Positions 15,264 through 26,128 of a stretch of 33,871 nt of DNA are shown here, piece by piece (within the stretch, counting starts at the first letter, position 1; every line of letters starts with the position of its first letter). The position numbers were made by a program, and so were the translations under genes. Source of the DNA: Coriobacteriales bacterium (GTDB lineage Bacteria; Actinomycetota; Coriobacteriia; Coriobacteriales; UBA8131); contig JAITHV010000122.1 of the NCBI GenBank assembly GCA_031279835.1, positions 1 through 33,871 on the forward strand, in the 5' to 3' direction. The notes beneath the pieces are model-generated. The model was given only the letters and a program-made list of their open reading frames with translations, did no database searches and was not told where the DNA came from.

Positions 15264-17713
15264 GACCACCGCTCGCTCTTCACGGCCGCGATGAGCGCCT
15301 CGTCTATCACAAAGGGTCTGTCTTGTGCCTGCAAGAACAAGTCTGCCAGTTGCTCGAACACCAATGCGGCGGTCTGCGCCTTGTCTTCGCGGCACGTCAC
15401 CGGCCGCACGCGCCTCGGCTCGGCCTCAGCGATGCGGCCAAAGGCGTCATGGACGGCCTGGTGAAACGCAAGGCCCTCTGCCTCGAGGCGGTCAGCGCCA
15501 AAAGCCACTGCCTTCTCAAGCGCCGTGTTCACGTCGCGGCGCAAAAGGATGGTACGGTCAGGCACCAGGCCGTCAGACCCGAGGGCGTTCGCCTCAGCGA
15601 CAAGCTGCTCGCCGAGGCCGCGCGCCGCGCCCTGGTAAGCGGCAGTCGAGTCAGTGAACCGGTCGCAGAGCACCACGGCTCCACTCGCAAGCGCCGGGCG
15701 CACCACTTGCGACACGAGCATGCTGCGCGCCGCCTCATAGAGCAACAGCTCGCTTCGCGCGTCGATCTCGGTGTGCGCGGGATCGAGCAGCAAAGAGCGG
15801 ACCTTCTCCGCCAAGGGGGTGCCGCCCGGCTCACGAAGGCACAGCACCTCGTAGCCGCTTGCCTCAAGCCGCGCCTTGAGCAGCAGTATCTGGGTGGACT
15901 TGCCGACTCCCTCCCCGCCCTCAAAGGTGACAAAGATGCCCCGCGAGCAGTTGGCGGCGGCGGCGTCGTCAGCAACAGCAGCGGCGGCAGCGGCAGCAGC
16001 AGCAGCAGCGGCGGCAGCGGCGGCGGCAGCAGCGTCGTCGTCGGCGGCAGGCGTCGCCGTGTCGCTCGCGCCGCAAGCCGCCTCGGGCAGGGTGTCGCCG
16101 CGCGCGTCGATTGCGACGAATGCAGGGAGGCCTGCGACGCTCAGCCGACGCAGCGCCTCAGTGCCAAGGTCGTCATAGGCGATCGTCTCAGACGAGGTGA
16201 CGAAGCCTGCGAGGTAGGCGGCGGCACCGCCTGCGGCGGCCAGGTACACGCTGCCAGTCTTCCTGCACGCGTCGCAGACCTCTTGCGAGCGCCTGCCTTT
16301 GCCGAGCGTGAGGCGTATTCCTGCCTCAAGCAGCTCGGGAGTCGCGGCGTCCATGCGCGAGGCGGTCGTCGGGCCTATGGCGCCGAACGGCCGTCCTGGG
16401 GCCGGCTCGGTAGGCCCGGCATAGAACAGGGCCTGGCCCTCAAGGCCAAACGGCAACGAGCCTGTTGCGCGCAGGTGCTCAAGCGCGCGCGCGTGGCCGG
16501 CATCGCGCATCGTGTAAATCGTGCCGTGCAGCTCAACGTCCTCGCCGACGACAAGCCCGGCAAGATCAGAGCGCCGTGCCGGCAGGTCAAGCCTGCGCGG
16601 GGACGGACTTGAGGGCTTGTTGGTTGGTGTCATATCTATAGTAGTCTGATGTTTATTGTGTTGCTCATGTAGTGCCTTGCAAGCATAGTCTTCTTTAAAG
16701 GCGGTCTCGTACACGGCGTCAGCAGCATCGAGCCCCGCAGTCTCGAGCACGTCGATAGTCATAAAGCGCTGGGCGCAGCAGCCGATGTTGACCGCCACGG
16801 GCAGCGCCGCTATATGACAGGGGGCGCTCATGAGGTGGACGGCGAGCGCTGTGGGCGTCCCGCCGAAGCCTCCCGGCCCGATGGCAAGCGCGTTCACCGC
16901 ATCGAGCAGCTCGGACTCGAGCGCCTTGAGACCAGGCACCGGGTTGACGCTCCCAACCGGGCGCAGGAGCGCATGCTTGGAAAGCCCGGCCACTTTGTCA
17001 AAGGTCGTGCCCACACCCACGCCCACTACCAATGGCGGGCAGGCACTTGCGCCCTTTTCGGCAACTGCCTTGACCACTTCGTCGCGCACGCCCTCCCAGC
17101 CGGCGCTCGGGGGCAGCATCACGACACGCGAGGCGTTGTCGGAGCCTCCTCCCTTGAGCATGACATGCAGGCGCACAAGCGGCGTGGCAGAGTCGACGAG
17201 CTTGAGCTCGCTGAAGGCCGGCGTGTTGTCACCCGTGTTGGCGCGATCACACAGCGCGTCGCGCACGAGGCTCATGCGCAGGCCGTGATGAGCATACGCG
17301 CATGCTACAGCCCGATCTATGCGCCTGAGCACGCCTGCGGGGACAAGCACCTCGCCCCCCACTTCGAGCACCGCCCACACATAGCCCGTGTCTTGACACA
17401 GGGGAAGCCCTTCGTCTGACGCGAGGCTGGCGTTGCCGACGAGCTGCCCGAGCACGACTGACGCACGGTCGCGCGGTGCCTGGCTCGAGCCAGCAGCAGC
17501 GGCAGCAGTCGCGGCGTTAGCGCGCGCGGCGGCGGCGTTGAGCGCCGCGCGAAAGCCTGGGTGCATGCGGCAGGCCAACGCAGGCACGGCGGCCTGTACC
17601 AAAGCGGCAACGCGCTCGGCGTCGAGGACGGGCGCGCCCTGGCGCTCAGCATCGAATTGCTGCAAGTTGCTTGCTGCGAGGGGGGTTTTCTCTCCTAAGT
17701 CCATGGCACCCAT
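15260..17713 (-). CDS. Fusion protein: class-I (Fe-S) fumarate hydratase alpha + beta modules fused to thymidylate kinase
   Basis: Single 817-aa ORF: [50 protein letters not shown] (alpha); [42 protein letters not shown] (beta); [47 protein letters not shown] (TMK). Confidence 0.9.
   Translation of the reverse strand: [817 protein letters not shown]
15952..16050 (-). repeat. GCN trinucleotide microsatellite encoding poly-Ala/Asp linker between fumarase and TMK modules
   Basis: Read directly: runs of gcg/gca triplets; encodes [31 protein letters not shown]. Confidence 0.95.
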
Positions 17714-17767
17714 GGTAGCACATAGCAGGCTGGCTTGGGTTAATGTGCCTGCCGCGTGCCTGCCGCG

Positions 17768-18319
17768 CTACTGCAAGAAGAGCCCGAGGAGCGTGGGCTT
17801 TGCATGGGAGGGCAGTTGCGCCAACGATATGCGCGTCAGCTCTTCCGGCGTTTCTCTCATGTCGTGAGAGAACCACAAGAGGTACGTGTTGTATATCCCG
17901 CCTATATGAAAATAGGCTTTGAACTGCGCTTCGACGTCGAGGCTTTCTCCCCCGTGCTCTTTGAAGGCTTTGTTCAACGTCTCGAGTATGAGGTACGACA
18001 GGCCGTTCTTATGGATAAGAAGCAGTTCCCTCTTGTGGCGGAAAAAATAACAGAAGATTGTGTGCATATAGTTCTCAAACGAGTGGTCCCGAGCTTGTAA
18101 GTATTCCGTCGAGTACCCGTGCAGTAGATTAGAGAAGTAAAACGCTATTATATCTTCTTTTGAGGAAAAATTACGGTAATAGGTGGAGCGGTTCACTCCT
18201 GCCTTCTCGGTGATCGCACTAATGGTAATCTCAGGATACGCCTTGCTTCGCATGAGCAGCAGCAGGCTTTCTGCCAGGTATTCTTTCATCATCTGTGTTG
18301 TGACGTTCTTGCGTCTCAT
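17768..18319 (-). CDS. TetR family transcriptional regulator
   Basis: N-terminal HTH ITISAITEKAGVNRSTYYRNFSSKEDIIAFYF; start at MRRKNVTTQ (18319) favoured over ORF start 18418. Confidence 0.85.
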   Translation of the reverse strand: MRRKNVTTQMMKEYLAESLLLLMRSKAYPEITISAITEKAGVNRSTYYRNFSSKEDIIAFYFSNLLHGYSTEYLQARDHSFENYMHTIFCYFFRHKRELLLIHKNGLSYLILETLNKAFKEHGGESLDVEAQFKAYFHIGGIYNTYLLWFSHDMRETPEELTRISLAQLPSHAKPTLLGLFLQ

Positions 18320-18406
18320 GTAAGCAACACTCCTCCTGTCTCTGTTGCAGTTACGGTAGAAAGCGGGTTTTTGAACCGCAGGGTCCCTGCCCCTATGGTA
18401 GAGTAT

Positions 18407-18430
18407 TTTAAGCGACATTTGCTGCTTAAA
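18407..18430. promoter_or_regulatory. Candidate operator: inverted repeat TTTAAGC-N10-GCTTAAA in divergent intergenic region
   Basis: Perfect 7-bp arms at 18407-18413 and 18424-18430 between TetR and the PNPOx-like gene. Confidence 0.4.
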
Positions 18431-18462
18431 CCATCATAGCAGGTGATCACAAGGAGGTCAAA

Positions 18463-18930
18463 ATGGTTGTTGAGATGCGCAGAAAAGACCGCGAGCTGTC
18501 TTGCGAAGAAGCGGCAGAGATCCTGGCCAACGGCAAGTACGGCGTGTTGGCGACTGTCGACGAGAGCGGCCTTCCCTACTGCGTCCCGCTTCACTATGTG
18601 GTCATTGACGGCGACGTGTGGTTTCACGGCACCATTGAAGAAGGATACAAGGCCGCTTGTTTTGCCTATAACAGTAAGGCGTGCTTCGCAGTGGTCGATT
18701 CAGAGGACGGGATCAAGGCCCGCAGCGCCCTCGTCTTTGGCTCTGTCGAGGCTATGCCCGACATGCGGGCAGCCGCGCTCGAGGGCCTGGTCGAGAAATT
18801 CGTGCCGCCCTTTGCATGGGAAGAGGCAAAGGCCGGGATTCAATATACATATAATGATATAATGGCATACCGCTTGACATGCGATGTCATGACGGCAAAG
18901 CGTGTGGACCGGCCGAACAACAAGCAGTGA
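18463..18930 (+). CDS. Pyridoxamine 5'-phosphate oxidase-like / NimA-like FMN-binding protein
   Basis: YGVLATVDESGLPYCVPLHYVVIDGDVWFHGTIEEGYKAACF, ARSALVFGSVE; SD aaggaggt at about 18451-18458. Confidence 0.85.
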   Translation: MVVEMRRKDRELSCEEAAEILANGKYGVLATVDESGLPYCVPLHYVVIDGDVWFHGTIEEGYKAACFAYNSKACFAVVDSEDGIKARSALVFGSVEAMPDMRAAALEGLVEKFVPPFAWEEAKAGIQYTYNDIMAYRLTCDVMTAKRVDRPNNKQ

Positions 18931-18957
18931 CTGCGAGACCCGTCAGTTGCGACAGGC

Positions 18958-20025
18958 CTACAGGGTGGAGCGCAGTTGGAGAAAGCTCTTTGCGATGGCG
19001 CGGACGTTGTCGACGCCGAGGTTTTCCAGACGGTCGAAGCCGTCCTTCGAGTCGCGCACGATGGCCGAGAGCGATCCGTACTCCTCGATGATCTTTGACA
19101 CCGCCACCTCATCGAGCATGGATATACGCGATATGGCCCGAAAGCCGCGGGGCGATATGTGCTCTTCGTCGGCAAAGCTCTTCTCGAAGCCGAGCATCTG
19201 CATGATCGTGCCGGAGTCTTTCTCGGACTCTAGCTCGAGCAGCGCGCGCGCGACCTGGCGCGCCTCGTCGGCATCCTCGGTGACCGCATAATCGCGGATG
19301 AGCAGCAAGAAGGTGTCAACCATGCCGCCGAGGATCTCCTCGAGCTGGTTGCGCAGCAGCCCGCTGTTGTTGCCGAGAAAGTCGATGAAGCGCTCGGTCT
19401 CGACGGCGATGTCGAGCAGGGTGCAGTAGCGCGCCATGAGGCCCGAGACGTCCGCGACGGTGGCGATGTCGTCAAGCTCAAGGAAGCTCAGGCGCATCGA
19501 GGCGCGCTCCAGGGTGTTTTTTAGGTTTTGGAGGGCGAGAAGCCCCTGGTTTGCCTTGGAGAGCAAGATGGCGTCTGTGTCGAGCGTGAGGCCTTCTCCC
19601 TTGCGGTACAGCGTGGTCTGGACGCGGCGTTTTGAGATGGCGATCACCGTGGCATTGGTCTGGGCGCTCGTGCGCGCTGCCGAGCGGTGGCGCATGCCCG
19701 TCTCGCTCGTGTAGATCCCTGGGTCGGGGTTGAGATGGAAGTTCGCGCAGACGATGTGCTTCAGGTCTTCGGAAAGCACGATGGCGCCGTCCATCTTAGA
19801 GAGCTCGAAGAGGCGCTGCGGCGTGAGCGGCGTGTCTATCTTGAAGCCGCCGTTGCCAAGCATGAGCACGGTCTCGACGTCCCCGATGCAGATGAGCGCG
19901 CCGTTTTGCGCGCTGATGATCATGTCGATGGCCTCGCGCAGCGGGCGTCCCGACGAGACGAGCGAGACTACCGGGTCAAAGAGGTTGTCGGTGCGGTCTG
20001 GCAGTATCGAGCGAACTTTCTCCAT
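18958..20025 (-). CDS. disA: Diadenylate cyclase / DNA integrity scanning protein DisA
   Basis: DAC motifs SKMDGAIVLS and GMRHRSAARTSAQTNATVIAISKRR; C-terminal HhH-like region FDRLENLGVDNVRAIAKSF. Confidence 0.93.
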   Translation of the reverse strand: MEKVRSILPDRTDNLFDPVVSLVSSGRPLREAIDMIISAQNGALICIGDVETVLMLGNGGFKIDTPLTPQRLFELSKMDGAIVLSEDLKHIVCANFHLNPDPGIYTSETGMRHRSAARTSAQTNATVIAISKRRVQTTLYRKGEGLTLDTDAILLSKANQGLLALQNLKNTLERASMRLSFLELDDIATVADVSGLMARYCTLLDIAVETERFIDFLGNNSGLLRNQLEEILGGMVDTFLLLIRDYAVTEDADEARQVARALLELESEKDSGTIMQMLGFEKSFADEEHISPRGFRAISRISMLDEVAVSKIIEEYGSLSAIVRDSKDGFDRLENLGVDNVRAIAKSFLQLRSTL

Positions 20026-20117
20026 AGTCTACTCCATTGGCGAGGGCGAGGGCGCAGCCAGCGCCAGCTGCGGCGGGCGTATCGTGCGACAGGCGCAGGC
20101 TGCGGGGGCACACAGGG

Positions 20118-22706
<2,589 letters not shown>

Positions 22707-22951
22707 CTGATGTGTTCACCTCTATCGTTTGTGTCGCTGAGCTGTTGGCTTTGCGTTGCCCTTGGCGAGGCTTCCGCGCGTCAAACTGCGCGCCTCGCAT
22801 TATTCTAGTCGATCAAGTCTCCCACAACACTGCCCAGAGCGGAAGTCCGCCCAGAGCCTATCTGGCTGTTTGTAATCAGCCTGTCATGGTGTGTTCCCGC
22901 AGGGTCCCGAAGTGCGTCAGCGCGCCTCAGCGTGCCTCAGCCGGCGGCGCC

Positions 22952-24538
22952 TCAGCGCGCCTCTGCCGGAGGCGCCTCATCACGCATATGCGGAAACAAC
23001 AACACGTCGCGAATGGAGGGCATGCCCGTCAGCAGCATGACCAAGCGGTCGATTCCTATCCCCACCCCGCCCGCCGGCGGCATGCCGTACTCAAGCGCGC
23101 GGATGTAGTCCTCGTCGTATCCCATCGCCTCCTCGTCCCCGGCCTGCTTTGCTGCCGCCTGGGCCATGAAGCGCTCGCGCTGGTCTAGGGGGTCGTTGAG
23201 CTCTGAGAAGCCGTTGGCGCACTCGCGGCGGCATATGAACAGCTCAAAGCGGTCGGTGATCAAGGGGTCTGCCGCGCTCTTCTTGGCGAGCGGCGAGATT
23301 TCGAGAGGATACCCGGTCACAAAGGTCGGCTGCACGAGCGTCGGCTCTACCAGCGCGTCAAACAGCTCTGCGACAAGCTTGCCTGTGCCCCAGGAGGCCT
23401 GCTCCTCGATGCCGTGGCGGCGTGCGACAGCCACGAGCTCCTCGCGTGAGCGCTTGAGGCTGACCTCCTCGCCCACGGCCTCGCTCACGAGCGCGCACAT
23501 CGTGTCGCGCCGCCATGGTCCTTCGAGCGAGACCTCCTCGTCGTCATACGTGAAGCACAGGCCTCCCGTCGCAACGCGGCAGGCGGACTTGATGACTTCT
23601 TGTGTGAAGTCGGCGATGCCGTCGATGTCGGTATAGGCCTGATAGGCCTCAAGCATGGTGAACTCAGGGTTGTGCGAGTGGTCCATGCCTTCGTTTCTGA
23701 AGGAGCGGTTTATCTCGAACACGCGCTCAAATCCGCCCACCAACAGGCGCTTGAGGTAGAGCTCGGGCGCGATGCGCAGGTAAAAGTCACGGTCGAGCGC
23801 GTTGTGGTGCGTCACAAAGGGCCGTGCCGTGGCACCGCCGGGGATTGGGTGCAGCATGGGCGTCTCAACCTCGATAAAGCCCTGCTCCTCGGCCGTGTGG
23901 CGGATGGCGCTTATCACCTTGAAGCGTGTCTCGAAGGCCTTTTTGACCTCGTGGCTCATGACGAGGTCCACGTAGCGCTGCCGGTAGCGCGACTCTTTGT
24001 CGGCCAGGCCATGGAACTTCTCTGGCAGTGGGCGCAGCGACTTGGTGAGCAGCTCGACGCTTGTCGGCGCCACCGAGAGCTGCCCGCGACGGGTGCGCAT
24101 GACGATGCCCTCAGCGCCTGCCCAGTCGCCGACGTCAAGGTCGGCGACGCGCGCGAACGCCGCTTCGCCCAGGGCGTCAATCCGGCAAAACAGCTGGAGG
24201 TCGCCTGTCGCGTCGCGCAAGACGAGGAAGACGATCTTGCCTTGGTCGCGCTTTGCGACGATGCGCCCGGCGACACGCACCACGTCGTCTGTGGACGTGC
24301 CGTCCTCTAGCCCTGCGTAGCACTCGCTGAGGCCTGCCGCGCGCGCGTTGCAGTCAAAGCGGCGGGCGTAGGGCTCCTCGCCGCGTGCCAAGGCCTCGGC
24401 GCGCTTTGCCTTGCGTACCTCTATGGGGTCGTCGGACGCGAAGCTGGGCGTCGCTGCGGGCGCAGGGTCGGGTGCAGGCGCGGACGCGGGCGCAGGGTCG
24501 GGTGCAGGCGCGGACGCGGGCTGTTCTTGCTGCGACAT
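22952..24538 (-). CDS. lysS: Lysyl-tRNA synthetase (class II)
   Basis: RYVDLVMSHEVKKAFETRFKVISAIRHTAEEQGFIEVETPMLHPIPGGATARPFVTHHNALD, FEINRSFRNEGMDHSHNPEFTMLE, GIGIDRLVMLLTG. Confidence 0.96.
   Translation of the reverse strand: MSQQEQPASAPAPDPAPASAPAPDPAPAATPSFASDDPIEVRKAKRAEALARGEEPYARRFDCNARAAGLSECYAGLEDGTSTDDVVRVAGRIVAKRDQGKIVFLVLRDATGDLQLFCRIDALGEAAFARVADLDVGDWAGAEGIVMRTRRGQLSVAPTSVELLTKSLRPLPEKFHGLADKESRYRQRYVDLVMSHEVKKAFETRFKVISAIRHTAEEQGFIEVETPMLHPIPGGATARPFVTHHNALDRDFYLRIAPELYLKRLLVGGFERVFEINRSFRNEGMDHSHNPEFTMLEAYQAYTDIDGIADFTQEVIKSACRVATGGLCFTYDDEEVSLEGPWRRDTMCALVSEAVGEEVSLKRSREELVAVARRHGIEEQASWGTGKLVAELFDALVEPTLVQPTFVTGYPLEISPLAKKSAADPLITDRFELFICRRECANGFSELNDPLDQRERFMAQAAAKQAGDEEAMGYDEDYIRALEYGMPPAGGVGIGIDRLVMLLTGMPSIRDVLLFPHMRDEAPPAEAR
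24461..24520. repeat. Exact 30-bp tandem duplication in lysS N-terminal extension
   Basis: cgcagggtcgggtgcaggcgcggacgcggg at 24461-24490 and 24491-24520; encodes repeated PAPASAPAPD-like decapeptide. Confidence 0.98.
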
Positions 24539-24545
24539 GCGGCGT

Positions 24546-25016
24546 TTACCTGCTTATCTTGATCACGGTGTACTCGGACTGCTTGCCCGTAGGGCCTTCG
24601 ACCAGCACGGTGTCTCCCTTTTTTGCCCCGAGCAGCGCGCCGCCCACCGGCGACTCGTTAGAGATGCGGCCTGCCGCCACGTCCACCTCGGCAGCGCCCA
24701 CAATTGTGAACACCCGCTCGGTGCCGTCTGCGGTCTGGACCGTGACCACGCTGCCGACCGATACCTTGTTCGAGCGCTTGGGCACGTCAACAATGGTGGC
24801 GTTGGCAAGAATCTGCGAGATCTCGGCAATGCGGCTCTCGAGCCACGCCTGCTCGTTTTTGGCGTCGTCGTACTCGGAGTTCTCAGATATGTCGCCGAAC
24901 TCGCGCGCGGTGCGGATGCGCTCGCCTACTTCCGCGCGACGGTCAGTCTCGAGAAACAGCAGCTCTGCCTCGAGCTTCTCCCTGCCTTCCTGAGTAAGAA
25001 TGATTTCTTTGTGCAT
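24546..25016 (-). CDS. greA: Transcription elongation factor GreA
   Basis: ILTQEGREKLEAELLFLETDRRAEVGERIRTAREFGDISENSEYDDAKNEQAWLESRI. Confidence 0.96.
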   Translation of the reverse strand: MHKEIILTQEGREKLEAELLFLETDRRAEVGERIRTAREFGDISENSEYDDAKNEQAWLESRIAEISQILANATIVDVPKRSNKVSVGSVVTVQTADGTERVFTIVGAAEVDVAAGRISNESPVGGALLGAKKGDTVLVEGPTGKQSEYTVIKISR

Positions 25017-25060
25017 AACGGCCTTCCTTGGTCAATATGCGAGTGTTATACCAGACAGCC

Positions 25061-25111
25061 CGCATGCCGTGGTGCAGAGCATGCATTGGCCAATAAACGA
25101 CGCGGCATGCG
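25061..25111. repeat. Inverted repeat CGCATGCCG ... CGGCATGCG with internal palindrome ATTGGCCAAT, between tatA and greA
   Basis: Arms at 25061-25069 and 25103-25111; palindrome at 25085-25094. Confidence 0.6.
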
Positions 25112-25154
25112 TGGAAAGCACCACACCTGCCGCGCTCAACAGTTCGCGGGAGAC

Positions 25155-25385
25155 TTATTTGGTCTTCTGCGCAGTCTTTCTGGGGGGAGTCTTCTTGGGC
25201 GCCTCTTCAACCTCTTCGATCACCGGCTCTTCGAACTCCTCGGCGCCATTGCCCTCTATGCCCTCGCGCACGCCGCGCACCGTCTTGCCCAAGGCACTGC
25301 CGATCTTCGGCAGGTTCTTGGGACCAAAGATGAGAAGTATTACCACCAATATGATGATAAGCTCCGGCATTCTCAAACCAAACAT
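25155..25385 (-). CDS. tatA: Sec-independent protein translocase TatA/TatE
   Basis: MFGLRMPELIIILVVILLIFGPKNLPKIGSALGKTVRGVREG. Confidence 0.93.
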   Translation of the reverse strand: MFGLRMPELIIILVVILLIFGPKNLPKIGSALGKTVRGVREGIEGNGAEEFEEPVIEEVEEAPKKTPPRKTAQKTK

Positions 25386-25667
25386 AGGACCTCCTATCTA
25401 TCTGCGCAACGAAAACCTGCGTATGCCGCGACCTCGCTCAAAACGTCGGCAACTGCGAGACCGTCTGCTGCCCGTTGCACAGCATGCTAAACACTATCGA
25501 CCGACGGGAACCTGTAGGCAGATAGGTTACCACTATTTATGCTGCGTGTCTTGCCAAACGGATTTCGCTCGTCAGCTACCAACTAGCGGGCTAGGGCGTG
25601 ATATGCCATGACTTGACTTTCACAAGGACTCCACCGCCCTTAGTTTGGCAGCGGGGTTCTTACGTCT

Positions 25668-25805
25668 CTACGAGAGCGCTGCCACCGCCTCTAGCAATGT
25701 CGCCTTCCCGCTCTCGAACAGTGCGATATCCTCGGGGCTCGACACAACGATGTCGTACGCAGACGACTCGCCAACGGTCATCCTTTGTTCATACGGGGCA
25801 ACCAT
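25668..25805 (-). CDS. Short ORF, possible gene remnant
   Basis: Read by hand: MVAPYEQRMTVGESSAYDIVVSSPEDIALFESGKATLLEAVAALS; frame stays open upstream of the ATG up to an in-frame TAG near the IS110 left flank. Confidence 0.3.
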   Translation of the reverse strand: MVAPYEQRMTVGESSAYDIVVSSPEDIALFESGKATLLEAVAALS

Positions 25806-25929
25806 GGCGGCACCCCCATTACCATGTAAACCAGTCTTGATGGCTGCTCTTGGAAGAGTGTCGGCCTCGGCTGGTTTTCTTCCTTCCTAAAACTCGCTAC
25901 AGTTCTTGGCGAGCTTCATCAAGGCTGCC

Positions 25930-26128
25930 AGTCGCCGGCTCCGGGAAGGCTCAGTGCCCCTGCCGATCCTAAGGTCCGGGGGGTGTTGCCGCCGGAGCCG
26001 CGGTGCCGCCGCTGCTGATAGGGACCTGCCGGGCGAGACTACGCCAAGGCTCATCGTAATGTGGGTGCAGCAGGCGGAGCCAGACCACTGCGACGTGGCC
26101 GCGACCGACCTACGGGAAAGGATGCACC
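25930..26128 (+). ncRNA. Candidate IS110 bridge-RNA-encoding region 5' of transposase
   Basis: Non-coding structured region immediately upstream of an IS110-group transposase; stem CGGCTCCGG (25936-25944) / CCGGAGCCG (25992-26000) and further short stems. Confidence 0.35.

Noticed and set aside
15323-16612. 429-aa plus-strand ORF opposite the fumarase-TMK fusion
   Set aside because: Antisense of clear enzyme-coding sequence; apparent length is explained by GC-biased third positions.
24411-25490. 359-aa plus-strand ORF spanning greA and tatA
   Set aside because: Crosses two confidently identified minus-strand genes and their intergenic region.
25430-25560. Possible tRNA or small RNA upstream of tatA
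   Set aside because: No cloverleaf or TTCGANNC-like T-loop could be convincingly assembled by eye.
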